NCBI RefSeq assembly: GCF_028473745.1 | Contig: NZ_CP101137.1 | Span: 2,790,001-2,854,000 of the forward strand | Length of the DNA stretch: 64,000 nucleotides | From: Streptomyces sp. M92 | GTDB lineage: Bacteria > Actinomycetota > Actinomycetes > Streptomycetales > Streptomycetaceae | Direction of reading: 5' to 3' | In this document: positions 25,838 through 34,090 of the stretch, one piece after another | How positions within the stretch are numbered: the first letter of the stretch is position 1 | How the letters are laid out: every line of letters starts with the position of its first letter | Notes under the pieces: generated by a model | Told to the model about the DNA's origin: nothing | Database searches by the model: none | The model's input: only the letters and a program-made list of their open reading frames with translations | Translations under genes and position numbers: made by a program

Positions 25838-27382
25838 ATGGATATGCACACTGTGGTGGTGGGGACGGCCGGGGTCACCGTGTCCGACGTCCTCGCCGTG
25901 GCGCGCGACGGCGCCCGGATCGAGCTCTCCGAGGAGGCGGTGGCGGCCCTCGCCGCCGCCCGCGGCATCGTGGACGCGCTGGCCGCCAAGCCGGACCCCG
26001 TGTACGGCGTGAGCACCGGCTTCGGTGCCCTGGCGACCCGGCACATCAGCCCCGACCTGCGGGCGCAGCTCCAGCGGAACATCGTCCGCTCGCACGCCGC
26101 GGGGATGGGCCCGCGCGTCGAGCGCGAGGTGGTCCGGGCGCTGATGTTCCTGCGGCTGAAGACCGTCTGCTCCGGGCACACCGGCGTCCGCCCCGAGGTC
26201 GCACAGACCATGGCCGACGTGCTGAACGCCGGGATCACCCCGGTCGTGCACGAGTACGGCTCCCTCGGCTGCTCCGGCGACCTCGCCCCGCTCTCGCACT
26301 GCGCGCTCACCCTCATGGGCGAGGGCGACGCCGAGGGCCCCGACGGCGCCGTACGGCCCGCCGGTGAACTGCTCGCCGAGCACGGGATCGCCTCGGTCGA
26401 GCTGCGCGAGAAGGAGGGCCTCGCCCTCCTCAACGGGACCGACGGCATGCTCGGCATGCTGATCATGGCCCTCGCCGACCTCGACACCCTCTACAAGAGC
26501 GCCGACATCACCGCCGCGCTGACCATGGAGGCCCTGCTCGGCACCGACAAGGTGCTCGCCCCCGAGCTGCACGCCATCCGCCCGCACCCCGGGCAGGCCG
26601 CCAGCGCCGCCAACATGGCCGCCGTACTCAAGGGTTCGGGCCTCACCGGGCACCACCAGGACGACGCCCCCCGCGTCCAGGACGCCTATTCGGTGCGCTG
26701 CGCCCCGCAGGTCGCGGGCGCCGGACGCGACACCATGGCCCACGCGGGTCTCGTCGCCGAGCGGGAGCTGGCCTCGGCCGTGGACAACCCGGTCGTGCTG
26801 CCCGACGGACGGGTGGAGTCCAACGGCAACTTCCACGGCGCCCCGGTCGCCTACGTCCTCGACTTCCTCGCCGTCGCCGTCGCCGACCTCGGCTCCATCG
26901 CCGAGCGGCGCACCGACCGGCTGCTGGACAAGAACCGCAGCCACGGCCTGCCGCCGTTCCTCGCCGACGACGCCGGCGTCGACTCCGGCCTGATGATCGC
27001 CCAGTACACGCAGGCGGCGCTGGTCAGCGAGTTGAAGCGGCTCGCCGTGCCGGCCTCGGCGGACTCGATCCCGTCCTCCGCGATGCAGGAGGACCACGTG
27101 TCGATGGGCTGGTCGGCGGCGCGCAAGCTGCGCACGGCCGTCGACAACCTCACCCGGGTGATCGCCGTCGAGCTGTACGCCGCCACGCGCGCGATCCAGC
27201 TCCGCGAGGGCCTGGCCCCGGCCCCGGCGTCCCAGGCCGTCATCGACGCCGTACGGGCGGCGGGAGTGGAAGGCCCCGGCCCGGACCGCTACCTGGCACC
27301 CGACCTCGCCGCGGCCGACGCGTTCGTGCGCGACGGGAGCCTGGTCGCGGCGGCGGAGACGGTCACCGGACCCCTGCGCTAG
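25838..27382 (+). CDS. hutH: Histidine ammonia-lyase
   Basis: A 514-residue HAL/PAL-family lyase that converts histidine to urocanate, the first step of histidine use. The cofactor motif reads GSLGCSGDLAPLSH: the MIO precursor is Cys-Ser-Gly where most family members have Ala-Ser-Gly. Other active-site parts are present (YGVSTGFGAL, QDAYSVRCAPQV, and the C-terminal QEDHVSMG). The start is the ATG at 25838, fixed by a promoter whose -10 ends seven bases upstream. No other hut gene lies beside it, as is usual in Streptomyces. Confidence 0.95.
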   Translation: MDMHTVVVGTAGVTVSDVLAVARDGARIELSEEAVAALAAARGIVDALAAKPDPVYGVSTGFGALATRHISPDLRAQLQRNIVRSHAAGMGPRVEREVVRALMFLRLKTVCSGHTGVRPEVAQTMADVLNAGITPVVHEYGSLGCSGDLAPLSHCALTLMGEGDAEGPDGAVRPAGELLAEHGIASVELREKEGLALLNGTDGMLGMLIMALADLDTLYKSADITAALTMEALLGTDKVLAPELHAIRPHPGQAASAANMAAVLKGSGLTGHHQDDAPRVQDAYSVRCAPQVAGAGRDTMAHAGLVAERELASAVDNPVVLPDGRVESNGNFHGAPVAYVLDFLAVAVADLGSIAERRTDRLLDKNRSHGLPPFLADDAGVDSGLMIAQYTQAALVSELKRLAVPASADSIPSSAMQEDHVSMGWSAARKLRTAVDNLTRVIAVELYAATRAIQLREGLAPAPASQAVIDAVRAAGVEGPGPDRYLAPDLAAADAFVRDGSLVAAAETVTGPLR

Positions 27383-27417
27383 CGATTCCCCCCGAACGGG
27401 GAGTGAGACCCGGCGAG

Positions 27418-27460
27418 CACGGAGGGGGTCCCCGTCGGAGTGACGGGGACCCCCTCCGTG
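27418..27460. terminator. Strong bidirectional terminator after hutH
   Basis: A perfect 19-bp stem (27418-27436 with 27442-27460), built on CACGGAGGGGGTCCCCGTC with a five-base loop, between convergent genes. Confidence 0.9.
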
Positions 27461-27501
27461 GTCTCACCTGGCCTCACTTGGTCAAGAATCCCAAAAGAAC
27501 G

Positions 27502-27828
27502 TCAAGCCTTCCAAAACTCAAGGCGTTCCCGGCGCACCGAGTACCCGACGAAGCCGACGCCCAGCCCGAGGCAGAGGGCGCCGCCGACGACGTAGGGCGT
27601 GCTGTCGAAGCTTCCGGTGTCGGCCAGGCGGGCCGTCTCCTCACCGGTGGCCGCGGTGCCCGTGGACGCGGCTCTGGCCTGCGCGGTGACCTGCGGAGAC
27701 GGGCTCGCGGCGGCGGACTCGAGCACCGGTGTCTCCGGCGTCGCGTTCGCGGACGGGACGAACCACAGGGCGCACAGCAGACCGCCCGCGGCGGCGGCGG
27801 TCAGCAACGGACGACGAGCGGATGACAC
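27502..27828 (-). CDS. LAxTG sortase substrate, small cell-wall protein
   Basis: A 108-residue exported protein. A signal peptide (residues 1-29, ending PSANA) is followed by a short Ala/Ser/Thr-rich mature part, then LADTG, a hydrophobic helix (YVVGGALCLGLGVGFVGYSV) and a positive RRER tail. This is the standard sorting-signal layout, with the LAxTG form used by class E sortases in Streptomyces, as for the long chaplins. The mature part is only about 45 residues, so it may act as a small wall-linked surface peptide. No chaplin domain is seen. Confidence 0.82.
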   Translation of the reverse strand: MSSARRPLLTAAAAGGLLCALWFVPSANATPETPVLESAAASPSPQVTAQARAASTGTAATGEETARLADTGSFDSTPYVVGGALCLGLGVGFVGYSVRRERLEFWKA

Positions 27829-27937
27829 GGAATATCGATCCCCTTGTGGCGCTGGCGAATTGGCCGTGTGGGCAGATGTTAGTGAAAGGCGCGGGTCACA
27901 GGAAAGTCACGGGAGCGGTCGGCCTTACGCTCCGGGC

Positions 27938-28291
27938 ATGAGCACTCCTCAGACATCACGTTTTGTGCGGATTCGCGTCGACCTCGTCCTCGAGGTCGAC
28001 GACGAACAGGCCGTCACCGGTGCCGCCCTGCAGGCCGTCGCCGGCGACGCCGACCTGTCCGACGCCGAACGGGCGCACGCCGAGAGCGCTGTGACCGACG
28101 ACACCGCCGAGGCCCTGGCCTACCTCGTCGACCCGTTCGACCTGGTCGGCGAGGTGCCCGGGGTGGAGCTCCAGCAGGCCTCCTGGAGCAGTGAGCAGAT
28201 CGACTACGACCCCGATTCGCCCGAGTGGGACCTGGACGAGGAGGATGGCGACGAGAACGACCCGGAGGACGATGAAATGACGGTCGGCTGA
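27938..28291 (+). CDS. Conserved hypothetical acidic protein
   Basis: A 117-residue soluble protein beginning MSTPQTSRFVRIRVDLVLEV, with an alpha/beta-looking body and a very acidic C terminus (about 20 Asp/Glu in the last 35 residues). No known domain is recognised. TACGCT (27926-27931) ends six bases before the ATG, so it is probably leaderless and highly independent of its neighbours. A hairpin terminator follows. Confidence 0.75.
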   Translation: MSTPQTSRFVRIRVDLVLEVDDEQAVTGAALQAVAGDADLSDAERAHAESAVTDDTAEALAYLVDPFDLVGEVPGVELQQASWSSEQIDYDPDSPEWDLDEEDGDENDPEDDEMTVG

Positions 28292-28312
28292 CGCGGTGTG
28301 GGGAAATTCGTG

Positions 28313-28340
28313 ACCCCGGGCGGCAACCGCCGTCCGGGGT
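28313..28340 (+). terminator. Terminator after the acidic protein gene
   Basis: A 12-bp stem, ACCCCGGGCGGC with GCCGTCCGGGGT (one G-T pair), a four-base loop and then TTTCGTCGT, 21 bases after the stop codon. Confidence 0.75.
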
Positions 28341-28506
28341 TTCGTCGTCTCACGGGACGCACGTACCGCCCCCGTGCCGCCGCACACCACCGCCTCCCGA
28401 GGAAACGTGGTGTGCCCCACACCGGAGACCGATGTGGAACGGGATGAACCGGTCGTAGCGTTGAAAGTCTTGACGGGGAATCTCGGGGTCACGGGAATCG
28501 GCGACG

Positions 28507-29769
28507 ATGGAGAAGCGTGTGATGACGGACGGTAAGCGGCGCAAGGGCCTGGCGGCCGCGTCCGCACTGCTCGGCGGTGTGCTGGTGCTCTCGGCATGTT
28601 CCAGTGGCGACGCCGACACCTCCGCGGGTGGGGACGGCAAGACGTCGCAGGCCGAGGCCGACAAGGCGGCGGCCAAGAAGTCGTCCGAGGCCCAGATCAA
28701 GATCACTCCTGGGGACGGCACCGACAACGCCTCCATCAACAACTCGGCCGCCGTCACCGTGAGCAAGGGCACGCTCACCGAGGTCAAGATGACCGCCAAG
28801 GACGGCACCGCGGTCGAGGGCCAGATATCCGCCGACAAGAAGAGCTGGAAGCCCAGCGGCCAGCTGGAGCGCGCCACCACCTACGAGGTGACGGCGACCG
28901 CCACCGACTCCGAGGGACGCGCCGCCCACGAGAACGCGTCGTTCACCACGGTCTCCCCGAAGAACAGCTTCATCGGCACCTTCACCCCGGACGACGGCAC
29001 CACCGTCGGCGTGGGCATGCCCGTGTCGATCAACTTCGACAAGGAGATCACCAACAAGGCCGCCGTCCAGAAGGGCATCACGGTCAACACCAGCAGCGGC
29101 CAGGAAGTCGCCTGCCACTGGTTCAGCACCCAGCGCATGGACTGCCGCCCCCAGGACTACTGGCAGGAGGGCTCCACCGTCACCCTCAAGCTGGCGCTCG
29201 ACGGGGTGGAGGGCGCCGAGGGCGTCTACGGCGTCCAGCAGAAGTCGGTCACCTTCAAGATCGGCCGCAATCAGATCTCGTACGTCGACGCCAAGACCAA
29301 GCAGATGAAGGTCACGCAGGACGGCAAGACGATCAAGACCATCCCGATCTCCGCCGGCTCCCCCGAGAACAAGACCTACGAAGGTCAGATGGTGATCTCC
29401 GAGAAGTTCAAGGAGACCCGGATGAACGGCGCGACCGTCGGCTTCACCGACGACGACGGCGAGGGCGAGTACGACATCAAGGACGTGCCCCACGCCATGC
29501 GCCTGAGCACCTCCGGCACCTTCATCCACGGCAACTACTGGGGCAAGGGCATCTTCGGCAAGGCCAACACCAGCCACGGCTGCGTGGGCCTGGCCGACGC
29601 CCAGGGCGCCGACGACCCGAACACGCCGGGCGCCTGGTTCTACGACAACTCCATCGTCGGTGACGTGGTCGTCGTCCAGAACACCGGCGACAAGACCATC
29701 GCCCCGGACAACGGCCTCAACGGCTGGAACATGGACTGGGCCCAGTGGAAGGCGGGTTCGGCGGTCTGA
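28507..29769 (+). CDS. L,D-transpeptidase lipoprotein
   Basis: A 420-residue cell-wall cross-linking enzyme. The N terminus is a lipoprotein signal with lipobox LSAC near residue 35. Two Ig-like domains follow (about 60-260), as in mycobacterial Ldt proteins, then a YkuD catalytic domain with FIHGNYWG and the nucleophile motif SHGCVGL. It forms 3-3 peptidoglycan cross-links outside the membrane. The start may instead be the ATG at 28522, which has GGAGAAG upstream and gives the same signal peptide. It is single-gene, with a terminator on either side. Confidence 0.92.
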   Translation: MEKRVMTDGKRRKGLAAASALLGGVLVLSACSSGDADTSAGGDGKTSQAEADKAAAKKSSEAQIKITPGDGTDNASINNSAAVTVSKGTLTEVKMTAKDGTAVEGQISADKKSWKPSGQLERATTYEVTATATDSEGRAAHENASFTTVSPKNSFIGTFTPDDGTTVGVGMPVSINFDKEITNKAAVQKGITVNTSSGQEVACHWFSTQRMDCRPQDYWQEGSTVTLKLALDGVEGAEGVYGVQQKSVTFKIGRNQISYVDAKTKQMKVTQDGKTIKTIPISAGSPENKTYEGQMVISEKFKETRMNGATVGFTDDDGEGEYDIKDVPHAMRLSTSGTFIHGNYWGKGIFGKANTSHGCVGLADAQGADDPNTPGAWFYDNSIVGDVVVVQNTGDKTIAPDNGLNGWNMDWAQWKAGSAV

Positions 29770-29805
29770 CCCCGAACGCACGCCCTCCCGCCGCGACTTG
29801 ACCGG

Positions 29806-29841
29806 GCGCCCGTCACCCCCTCACCCGGGGGCGGCGGGCGC
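29806..29841 (+). terminator. Terminator after the L,D-transpeptidase gene
   Basis: GCGCCCG (29806-29812) and CCCCC pair with GGGGG and CGGGCGC (ending 29841) around a small internal bulge and a six-base loop; TCGCCGTTT follows. From here to 29976 I see no gene. Confidence 0.65.
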
Positions 29842-29976
29842 TCGCCGTTTCCCCACGACACCCTGTCCTGCGGTGCGGTACGACCCGACCGCCGCCGACG
29901 CCTGGCGCTCGGACTGCACGCCCTGGTCAACAGCGGCTACAGCGGGGGCGACGCCCCTCGCGGACATCGCGGACGC

Positions 29977-30384
29977 CTACCGCGCACTTCGGGTCGGGGC
30001 GGCGAGCTCGTGAACGGTGTCGTGCGGCGGCTCCCCCTCCAGGTCGCACCAGACCGTTTTGCCGTGCTCGTGCTGTTCCACGCCCCACCGAAGCGCCAGC
30101 GCGTCGAGGAGGGCCAGGCCGCGCCCGGACTCGGCGGTGGCGCCGGCCGGCCGGACGAGTAGGGGCAGGGCGCGTGGGTCGGGATCGGTGACCTCCACGC
30201 GCACCTGGCCGGTGGGCAGTTTCATGACGCGGACGGTTGCGGGAGTGCCCTCGCCCACGTGGTCGATGACGTTCGTGAGCAGCTCGGTCGCGCACAGGCG
30301 GACGTCGTGGACGTGGTGCCGCAGGAGGCGACGGAGTTCGGGGACCGCCTTCGGCGTGGCGATCAGGCTGATCTCGACGGTCAC
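29977..30384 (-). CDS. Anti-sigma-like HATPase (AbaA/WhiJ cluster type)
   Basis: A 135-residue GHKL ATP-binding protein with an N-box (ATELLTNVIDHV), a G1-like VTDPDPRAL and a G2 region SGRGLALLDALALRWG, close to RsbW/SpoIIAB-type serine kinases but without a sensor. Such genes commonly accompany WhiJ-like regulators and DUF397 proteins in Streptomyces. The GTG start at 30384 overlaps the stop of the upstream small gene (GTGA), so the pair is coupled. Confidence 0.85.
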   Translation of the reverse strand: MTVEISLIATPKAVPELRRLLRHHVHDVRLCATELLTNVIDHVGEGTPATVRVMKLPTGQVRVEVTDPDPRALPLLVRPAGATAESGRGLALLDALALRWGVEQHEHGKTVWCDLEGEPPHDTVHELAAPTRSAR

Positions 30385-30602
30385 GAGGACGCCGCCTCGC
30401 GGAGTACGGCGGTGAGGGCGCGCGCCGCGGCGGTGTTGCAGTTGCCGAGCGAGACGAGACCGGTGGCCGGTGCGTACGTTCCGGCGAACGTCGGCAGGTC
30501 CAGGCCGAGGGAGGGGAGCGTGATGCCGTGCAGGGCGAGTGCTGCGCGGAGTCCCTCCACGCAGCGGGTCATGTCGTCTTCCGGACCGGAGGACTGGGTC
30601 AT
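30381..30602 (-). CDS. Small conserved protein of a WhiJ-like cluster
   Basis: A 73-residue protein, MTQSSGPEDD..., with a Leu-rich middle and the segment LVSLGNCNTAAARALTAVL. It has no recognised domain. It is translationally coupled to the following HATPase gene and divergent from a WhiJ-like DNA-binding protein gene. The ATG at 30602 fits the position of AAGGTG upstream. A regulatory partner role is inferred from context only. Confidence 0.65.
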   Translation of the reverse strand: MTQSSGPEDDMTRCVEGLRAALALHGITLPSLGLDLPTFAGTYAPATGLVSLGNCNTAAARALTAVLREAASS

Positions 30603-30716
30603 GGACGTACACCTTCCGTGTGCGCTCTGTGACGGTCCCCTCACACGTTGGCGTTGATCGCCCTACCGTGAAAGGGATCTCGCGTCGGCAGCCCGGAGTG
30701 CGGAAGAGGCAACGCC

Positions 30717-31580
30717 ACGGCACAGCGCAAGGACATCGACGGCTCGACGAGCGTCCCGACCTTCTACGGCAAGGAGTTGAGATGGCAGCGGGAGCGGGCG
30801 GGGCTGTCGCTGGAGGCGCTGGTGGAGGGCAGCTTCTACGGCAAGTCGCACCTGAGCGACATCGAACGCGGGGAGCGCCGGATGCCGGCGGACCTGGCGC
30901 GGCACGTGGACCGGACGCTGGGGACGGACGGGTTCTTCGAGCGGCGGTGTGAGGATGTGCGGAAGGCGCGGCGGGCCGGTCACGCCGCTTACTTCGAACA
31001 GGTCCTGGAGGCGGAGAAGCGCGCCAAAACCATCGAGGAGTGGTGTCCCAGTCTCTTCCCCGGGTTGCTGCAAACCCCGGCGTACGCGCGGGCCGTCGTC
31101 CGGGCGACCCACCCGCTGGCTCTCGACGAAGACGTCGAGCCTAAGGTCAGCGCGAGGATGGCCCGTGCCAGCCTCTTCGAGGAGGACCACCACACTCCGA
31201 CGTACTGGGTGATCCTGCACGAATCGTTGCTGCTTGAGCCGATCGTGCCGTCCGGGGAAGTGGCCGAACAGCTCGGCCGGATCGCGGAGCTGTCTGAGCG
31301 CCGACGCATCGTTCCGCAGATCCTCTCGCGGACATGCGGCCCGCACCCCTTCATGGTCGGGAGCGCGAAGCTGATGACCTTTCCGGACGCTCCCCCGCTC
31401 GTCTACACGGAGTCGCTGCACAACGGTGTCACCCTTGACGATCCGGCGCTCGTAGAGGAGTACCGCAAGTCGTACGATCGGCTCAGGGCCGTCGCACTGT
31501 CACCGGAGACGTCCCTGGCCCGGATCGAGGCAGCGGCAGGGGATTACCGAAATGGCAAGCAACCGGATCGACTTGAGTGA
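30717..31580 (+). CDS. WhiJ-like XRE regulator with DUF5753 domain, apparent ACG start
   Basis: About 287 residues. An N-terminal XRE helix-turn-helix (ELRWQRERAGLSLEALVEGSFYGKSHLSDIERG) is followed by a DUF5753 domain (about 85-280) of the WhiJ/AbaA-OrfA family. No ATG or GTG lies in frame before the helix-turn-helix. The family usually begins xxRKxIDGSxSVPTF, and here that run is preceded by ACG GCA CAG CGC with GGAAGAGG seven bases before the ACG at 30717, just where an ATG should be. The only alternative start is TTG 30777, which would clip the DNA-binding domain and has no spaced ribosome site. The DUF397 gene overlaps its 3' end. Confidence 0.8.
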   Translation, partial: TAQRKDIDGSTSVPTFYGKELRWQRERAGLSLEALVEGSFYGKSHLSDIERGERRMPADLARHVDRTLGTDGFFERRCEDVRKARRAGHAAYFEQVLEAEKRAKTIEEWCPSLFPGLLQTPAYARAVVRATHPLALDEDVEPKVSARMARASLFEEDHHTPTYWVILHESLLLEPIVPSGEVAEQLGRIAELSERRRIVPQILSRTCGPHPFMVGSAKLMTFPDAPPLVYTESLHNGVTLDDPALVEEYRKSYDRLRAVALSPETSLARIEAAAGDYRNGKQPDRLE

Positions 31581-31872
31581 CGCGCTCTGGGCGAAGAGCA
31601 GCTACAGCAACGGCTCCGGTGGCGACTGCGTCGAGGTCGCGAGCGACTTCCCCGGCGCCGCCCTCTGGCGCAAATCGACCTACAGCAACGACGACGGCGG
31701 CGAGCGCGTCGAAGTCGCCGACGGTATCCCCGGCCTGGTTCCCGTCCGTGACTCGAAAATCTCCCGCGACGGCGACGGCGACGGCGACGGTGACGGCCCC
31801 GTCCTCCTCCTCACCGCCCGCGCCTGGGTGCCCTTCGTCACGGCGCTGGGCCGGGGCGGCCTCACCGTGTGA
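31552..31872 (+). CDS. DUF397 protein with two repeats
   Basis: A 106-residue protein overlapping the end of the regulator gene by 29 bases, the standard pairing for WhiJ-like systems. It contains the DUF397 core twice in tandem: WAKSSYSNGSGGDCVEVA, then WRKSTYSNDDGGERVEVAD, where most members have one copy. A run of alternating Gly-Asp (from a GGCGAC repeat) and a final segment LLLTARAWVPFVTAL complete it. DUF397 proteins act as partners, possibly antagonists, of the cognate DNA-binding protein. Confidence 0.88.
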   Translation: MASNRIDLSDALWAKSSYSNGSGGDCVEVASDFPGAALWRKSTYSNDDGGERVEVADGIPGLVPVRDSKISRDGDGDGDGDGPVLLLTARAWVPFVTALGRGGLTV

Positions 31873-31901
31873 GGCGAGGACGCCCCTCGCACGTAGCCCT
31901 C

Positions 31902-31997
31902 CCCGAAAAGCGTGAACACTAGGACGCTTTCTGTCCTCACCCCGCTCATCTGAGCGCCCAAATGACACTCTCCCCCCGACTGCTCACGCTTTTCGGG
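31902..31997. repeat. Long-range inverted repeat with internal hairpins
   Basis: A perfect 14-bp inverted pair, CCCGAAAAGCGTGA (31902-31915) and TCACGCTTTTCGGG (31984-31997), encloses 68 bases that hold two further small hairpins, AGGAC/GTCCT (31921-31937) and CGCTC/GAGCG (31943-31956). It lies between the convergent DUF397 and panE-like genes. It could be a bidirectional terminator, a structured RNA or a small mobile-element relic. Confidence 0.65.
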
Positions 31998-32019
31998 AAG
32001 GTACGTGCGCCCGGCACCC

Positions 32020-32958
32020 TCACTGCGCGACCGTACGGTGGCGGCGTTCCAGGTCCGCCACGAGCCGTGCTGCGACCGGGACGGACACGCCGTGTCGCCG
32101 GGCGGCGCGCAGAAGCGCGCCCCCGATGGCGTCCAGCTCCAGTGGGCGCCCTGCTTCGGCGTCCCGCTGCATCGACGACCTGGCGTCGGACGGGAACGCC
32201 TCGTACAGCGCCAGGGACCGGGCGACATCGACGGACGCACCACAGGCTCCGCCGACCGCCGCTGCCTCCTTGAGGACGGCGACCAGCTCCGCGCGGCGCT
32301 CGGTGCGAACCTCGCCGATCGTCATCCCGTACCACGTCGTGAGCAGCGCGAACGGCGCGAGGAAGGCCAGCTTGGTCCAGAGCAGCGCGGACTCGTCACC
32401 GGCTGCTTCGACGGTCACGCCCGCGGCCCGAAGGACCGCGCGCAGCGTCCCGAGCCGTTCGGCGGGGCCGGCCAGGTCGATCTCGGTGAACGGGCTGCCG
32501 TGTTCGACGACCCCCGGTGCGACACGGGTCGACTCGACCCGGATGACGCCCGGCACCACCCGGCCCTCCCCGAAGTGCCGGGTCAGCGCCGCGAGATGCT
32601 CCACACCGTTCAGGAGCGGCAGCACGAGCCCCTGGCCGAGCAACCCGCGCGGGACCCTCCCCAGAGCCTCCTCCAACTGCGTGTTCTTGACCGTCACCAG
32701 GCACAGGTCGACCGGCTCCCGCAGCTCGGCGGCCGCCTCCACCGGCACGGAGAAGTCGCCGAACTGAGCACTGCGCACGCGCAGCCCGTCCTCGCGCAGG
32801 ACGGCCGCCGTGGCCGGACCCGCCAGACAGATCACCCGGTGCCCCGCACGGGCGAGCAGCGCGGCCAGCAGTCCGCCGACCCCACCGGGGCCGAGTACGG
32901 CCACGGTCCACGGCGGTGCGGGGGCGGGCGCGTCCGGACGTACGGGAGAAGTGGGCAT
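32020..32958 (-). CDS. panE: 2-dehydropantoate 2-reductase (ketopantoate reductase) family protein
   Basis: A 312-residue protein with an N-terminal Rossmann motif VAVLGPGGVGGLLAALLA, NTQLEEAL, the VLPLLNGVEH segment, and a helical C domain with the conserved Lys in LWTKLAFLAPFALLT. The reaction would be NADPH-dependent reduction of ketopantoate to pantoate for coenzyme A synthesis; paralogues with other substrates are common, so the symbol is tentative. The ATG at 32958 follows GGAAGGACC. A LysR regulator gene is divergent 220 bases away and probably controls it. Confidence 0.82.
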   Translation of the reverse strand: MPTSPVRPDAPAPAPPWTVAVLGPGGVGGLLAALLARAGHRVICLAGPATAAVLREDGLRVRSAQFGDFSVPVEAAAELREPVDLCLVTVKNTQLEEALGRVPRGLLGQGLVLPLLNGVEHLAALTRHFGEGRVVPGVIRVESTRVAPGVVEHGSPFTEIDLAGPAERLGTLRAVLRAAGVTVEAAGDESALLWTKLAFLAPFALLTTWYGMTIGEVRTERRAELVAVLKEAAAVGGACGASVDVARSLALYEAFPSDARSSMQRDAEAGRPLELDAIGGALLRAARRHGVSVPVAARLVADLERRHRTVAQ

Positions 32959-33132
32959 GGGCGAGGTCCTTCCGGCGGCTCGGGCCTCCGGCTGCACGGC
33001 AGACGGGGCGGCAGGGCGGTCGCCGGGTCGGCACCCGGACGGCGCCGTCGCTCGGTCCGGAGCCGAGCGAGGGCACCGGACGGGTTGCCGCCTGGACCGC
33101 AGTACGATCCTGATGGCCCGCAATACCCCAGT

Positions 33133-33174
33133 CAATCCTGGGAATTGCTCGCTGTCCCCAAGCTGTACCTTGGG
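33133..33174. promoter_or_regulatory. LysR-type operator and promoter between panE-like and lysR genes
   Basis: CAAT-N7-ATTG (33133-33147) has the form of a LysR box. A second inverted repeat, CCCAAG-N6-CTTGGG (33157-33174), overlaps TACCTT (33166-33171), which ends six bases before the regulator's ATG. Confidence 0.6.
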
Positions 33175-33177
33175 TCC

Positions 33178-34077
33178 ATGACCCTGGACGACCTGCGCGT
33201 GTTCGTCGCCGTGTGCCGGGCCGGGAGCCTCAGCGCCGTGGCCCGGGACCTGGGCTGTACGCAGTCGGCGGTGAGCCAGCACGTGAAACGGCTGGAGCGG
33301 GAGAGCGGCGCGAGCCTGCTGGAACGCCGGCCACGCGGAGTCGTGCCCACGGCCGCGGGGCGCATCCTGTGCGAAGCCGCCGCCGACGGGATCTCCGGTC
33401 TCGATCTCGCGCTGCGCCGCCTCAAAGACCTCGTCGACGGAGAAGGCGGCTCGGTACGGGTCACCACCGGCGGCACGACCGTGCGGCACTTCATGGCCGA
33501 GGCGATCGTCTCCTTCCGCCACCGGTACCCCAGGGTGAGCCTGGAGTTCCGGACCGAGACCTCCAGCCGGAACTGTTTCGACGCACTGCTCTCCAGCGAC
33601 CTGGACCTGGCCTGGATCACCATCGGCGGTTCGGTACGCGGGATAGAGCAGCGGCCCGTCCTCGACCTGCCCTGGGTGCTCGCGGCCCGGGCGGACGACC
33701 CGCTCGCGGCGCGCGGGCACGTCGAGGTGACCGACCTCGTCGACAGCCACCTCGTCCGCCTGCCCCCGAACTCGACCTCGGGCGGCCTGCTGGAGGAAGC
33801 CTTCAGGGAACTGGGCGTCGGGACCGGCTCGAACACGAGCGTCGCCGACTGGGACACCGCCCTGCTGCTCGCCGAACTCGGCCTGGGACACGCCGTCGTG
33901 CCCGCCGTACCGGGTCTGCCCGCCGCCAAGGAGAACGGGCCGCTGCGCCTGGTCCCGATCCCGGCGTTGCCGCCGCTGTCGGTCGGCTGGGCGGTACGCC
34001 GCTGGGACGCGCTGTCGCCGCCGGCCCGGGCCTTCGCCGACATCGTCGCGGGAGACGTGCCTTCGTCGCGGCGCTGA
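33178..34077 (+). CDS. LysR-family transcriptional regulator
   Basis: A 299-residue regulator. The winged helix-turn-helix lies at residues 1-60 (LRVFVAVCRAGSLSAVARDLGCTQSAVSQHVKRLE). The effector-binding domain runs from about residue 90 to the end. TACCTT six bases upstream makes the ATG at 33178 a leaderless start. It is divergent from the PanE-like reductase gene, the classic LysR arrangement, with LysR-box-like palindromes between. The effector is unknown. Confidence 0.9.
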   Translation: MTLDDLRVFVAVCRAGSLSAVARDLGCTQSAVSQHVKRLERESGASLLERRPRGVVPTAAGRILCEAAADGISGLDLALRRLKDLVDGEGGSVRVTTGGTTVRHFMAEAIVSFRHRYPRVSLEFRTETSSRNCFDALLSSDLDLAWITIGGSVRGIEQRPVLDLPWVLAARADDPLAARGHVEVTDLVDSHLVRLPPNSTSGGLLEEAFRELGVGTGSNTSVADWDTALLLAELGLGHAVVPAVPGLPAAKENGPLRLVPIPALPPLSVGWAVRRWDALSPPARAFADIVAGDVPSSRR

Positions 34078-34090
34078 AATCAGGGCACGT

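Noticed and set aside
29842..29976. Possible coding remnant after the L,D-transpeptidase gene
   Set aside because: No start with a ribosome site and no recognisable protein; treated as intergenic.
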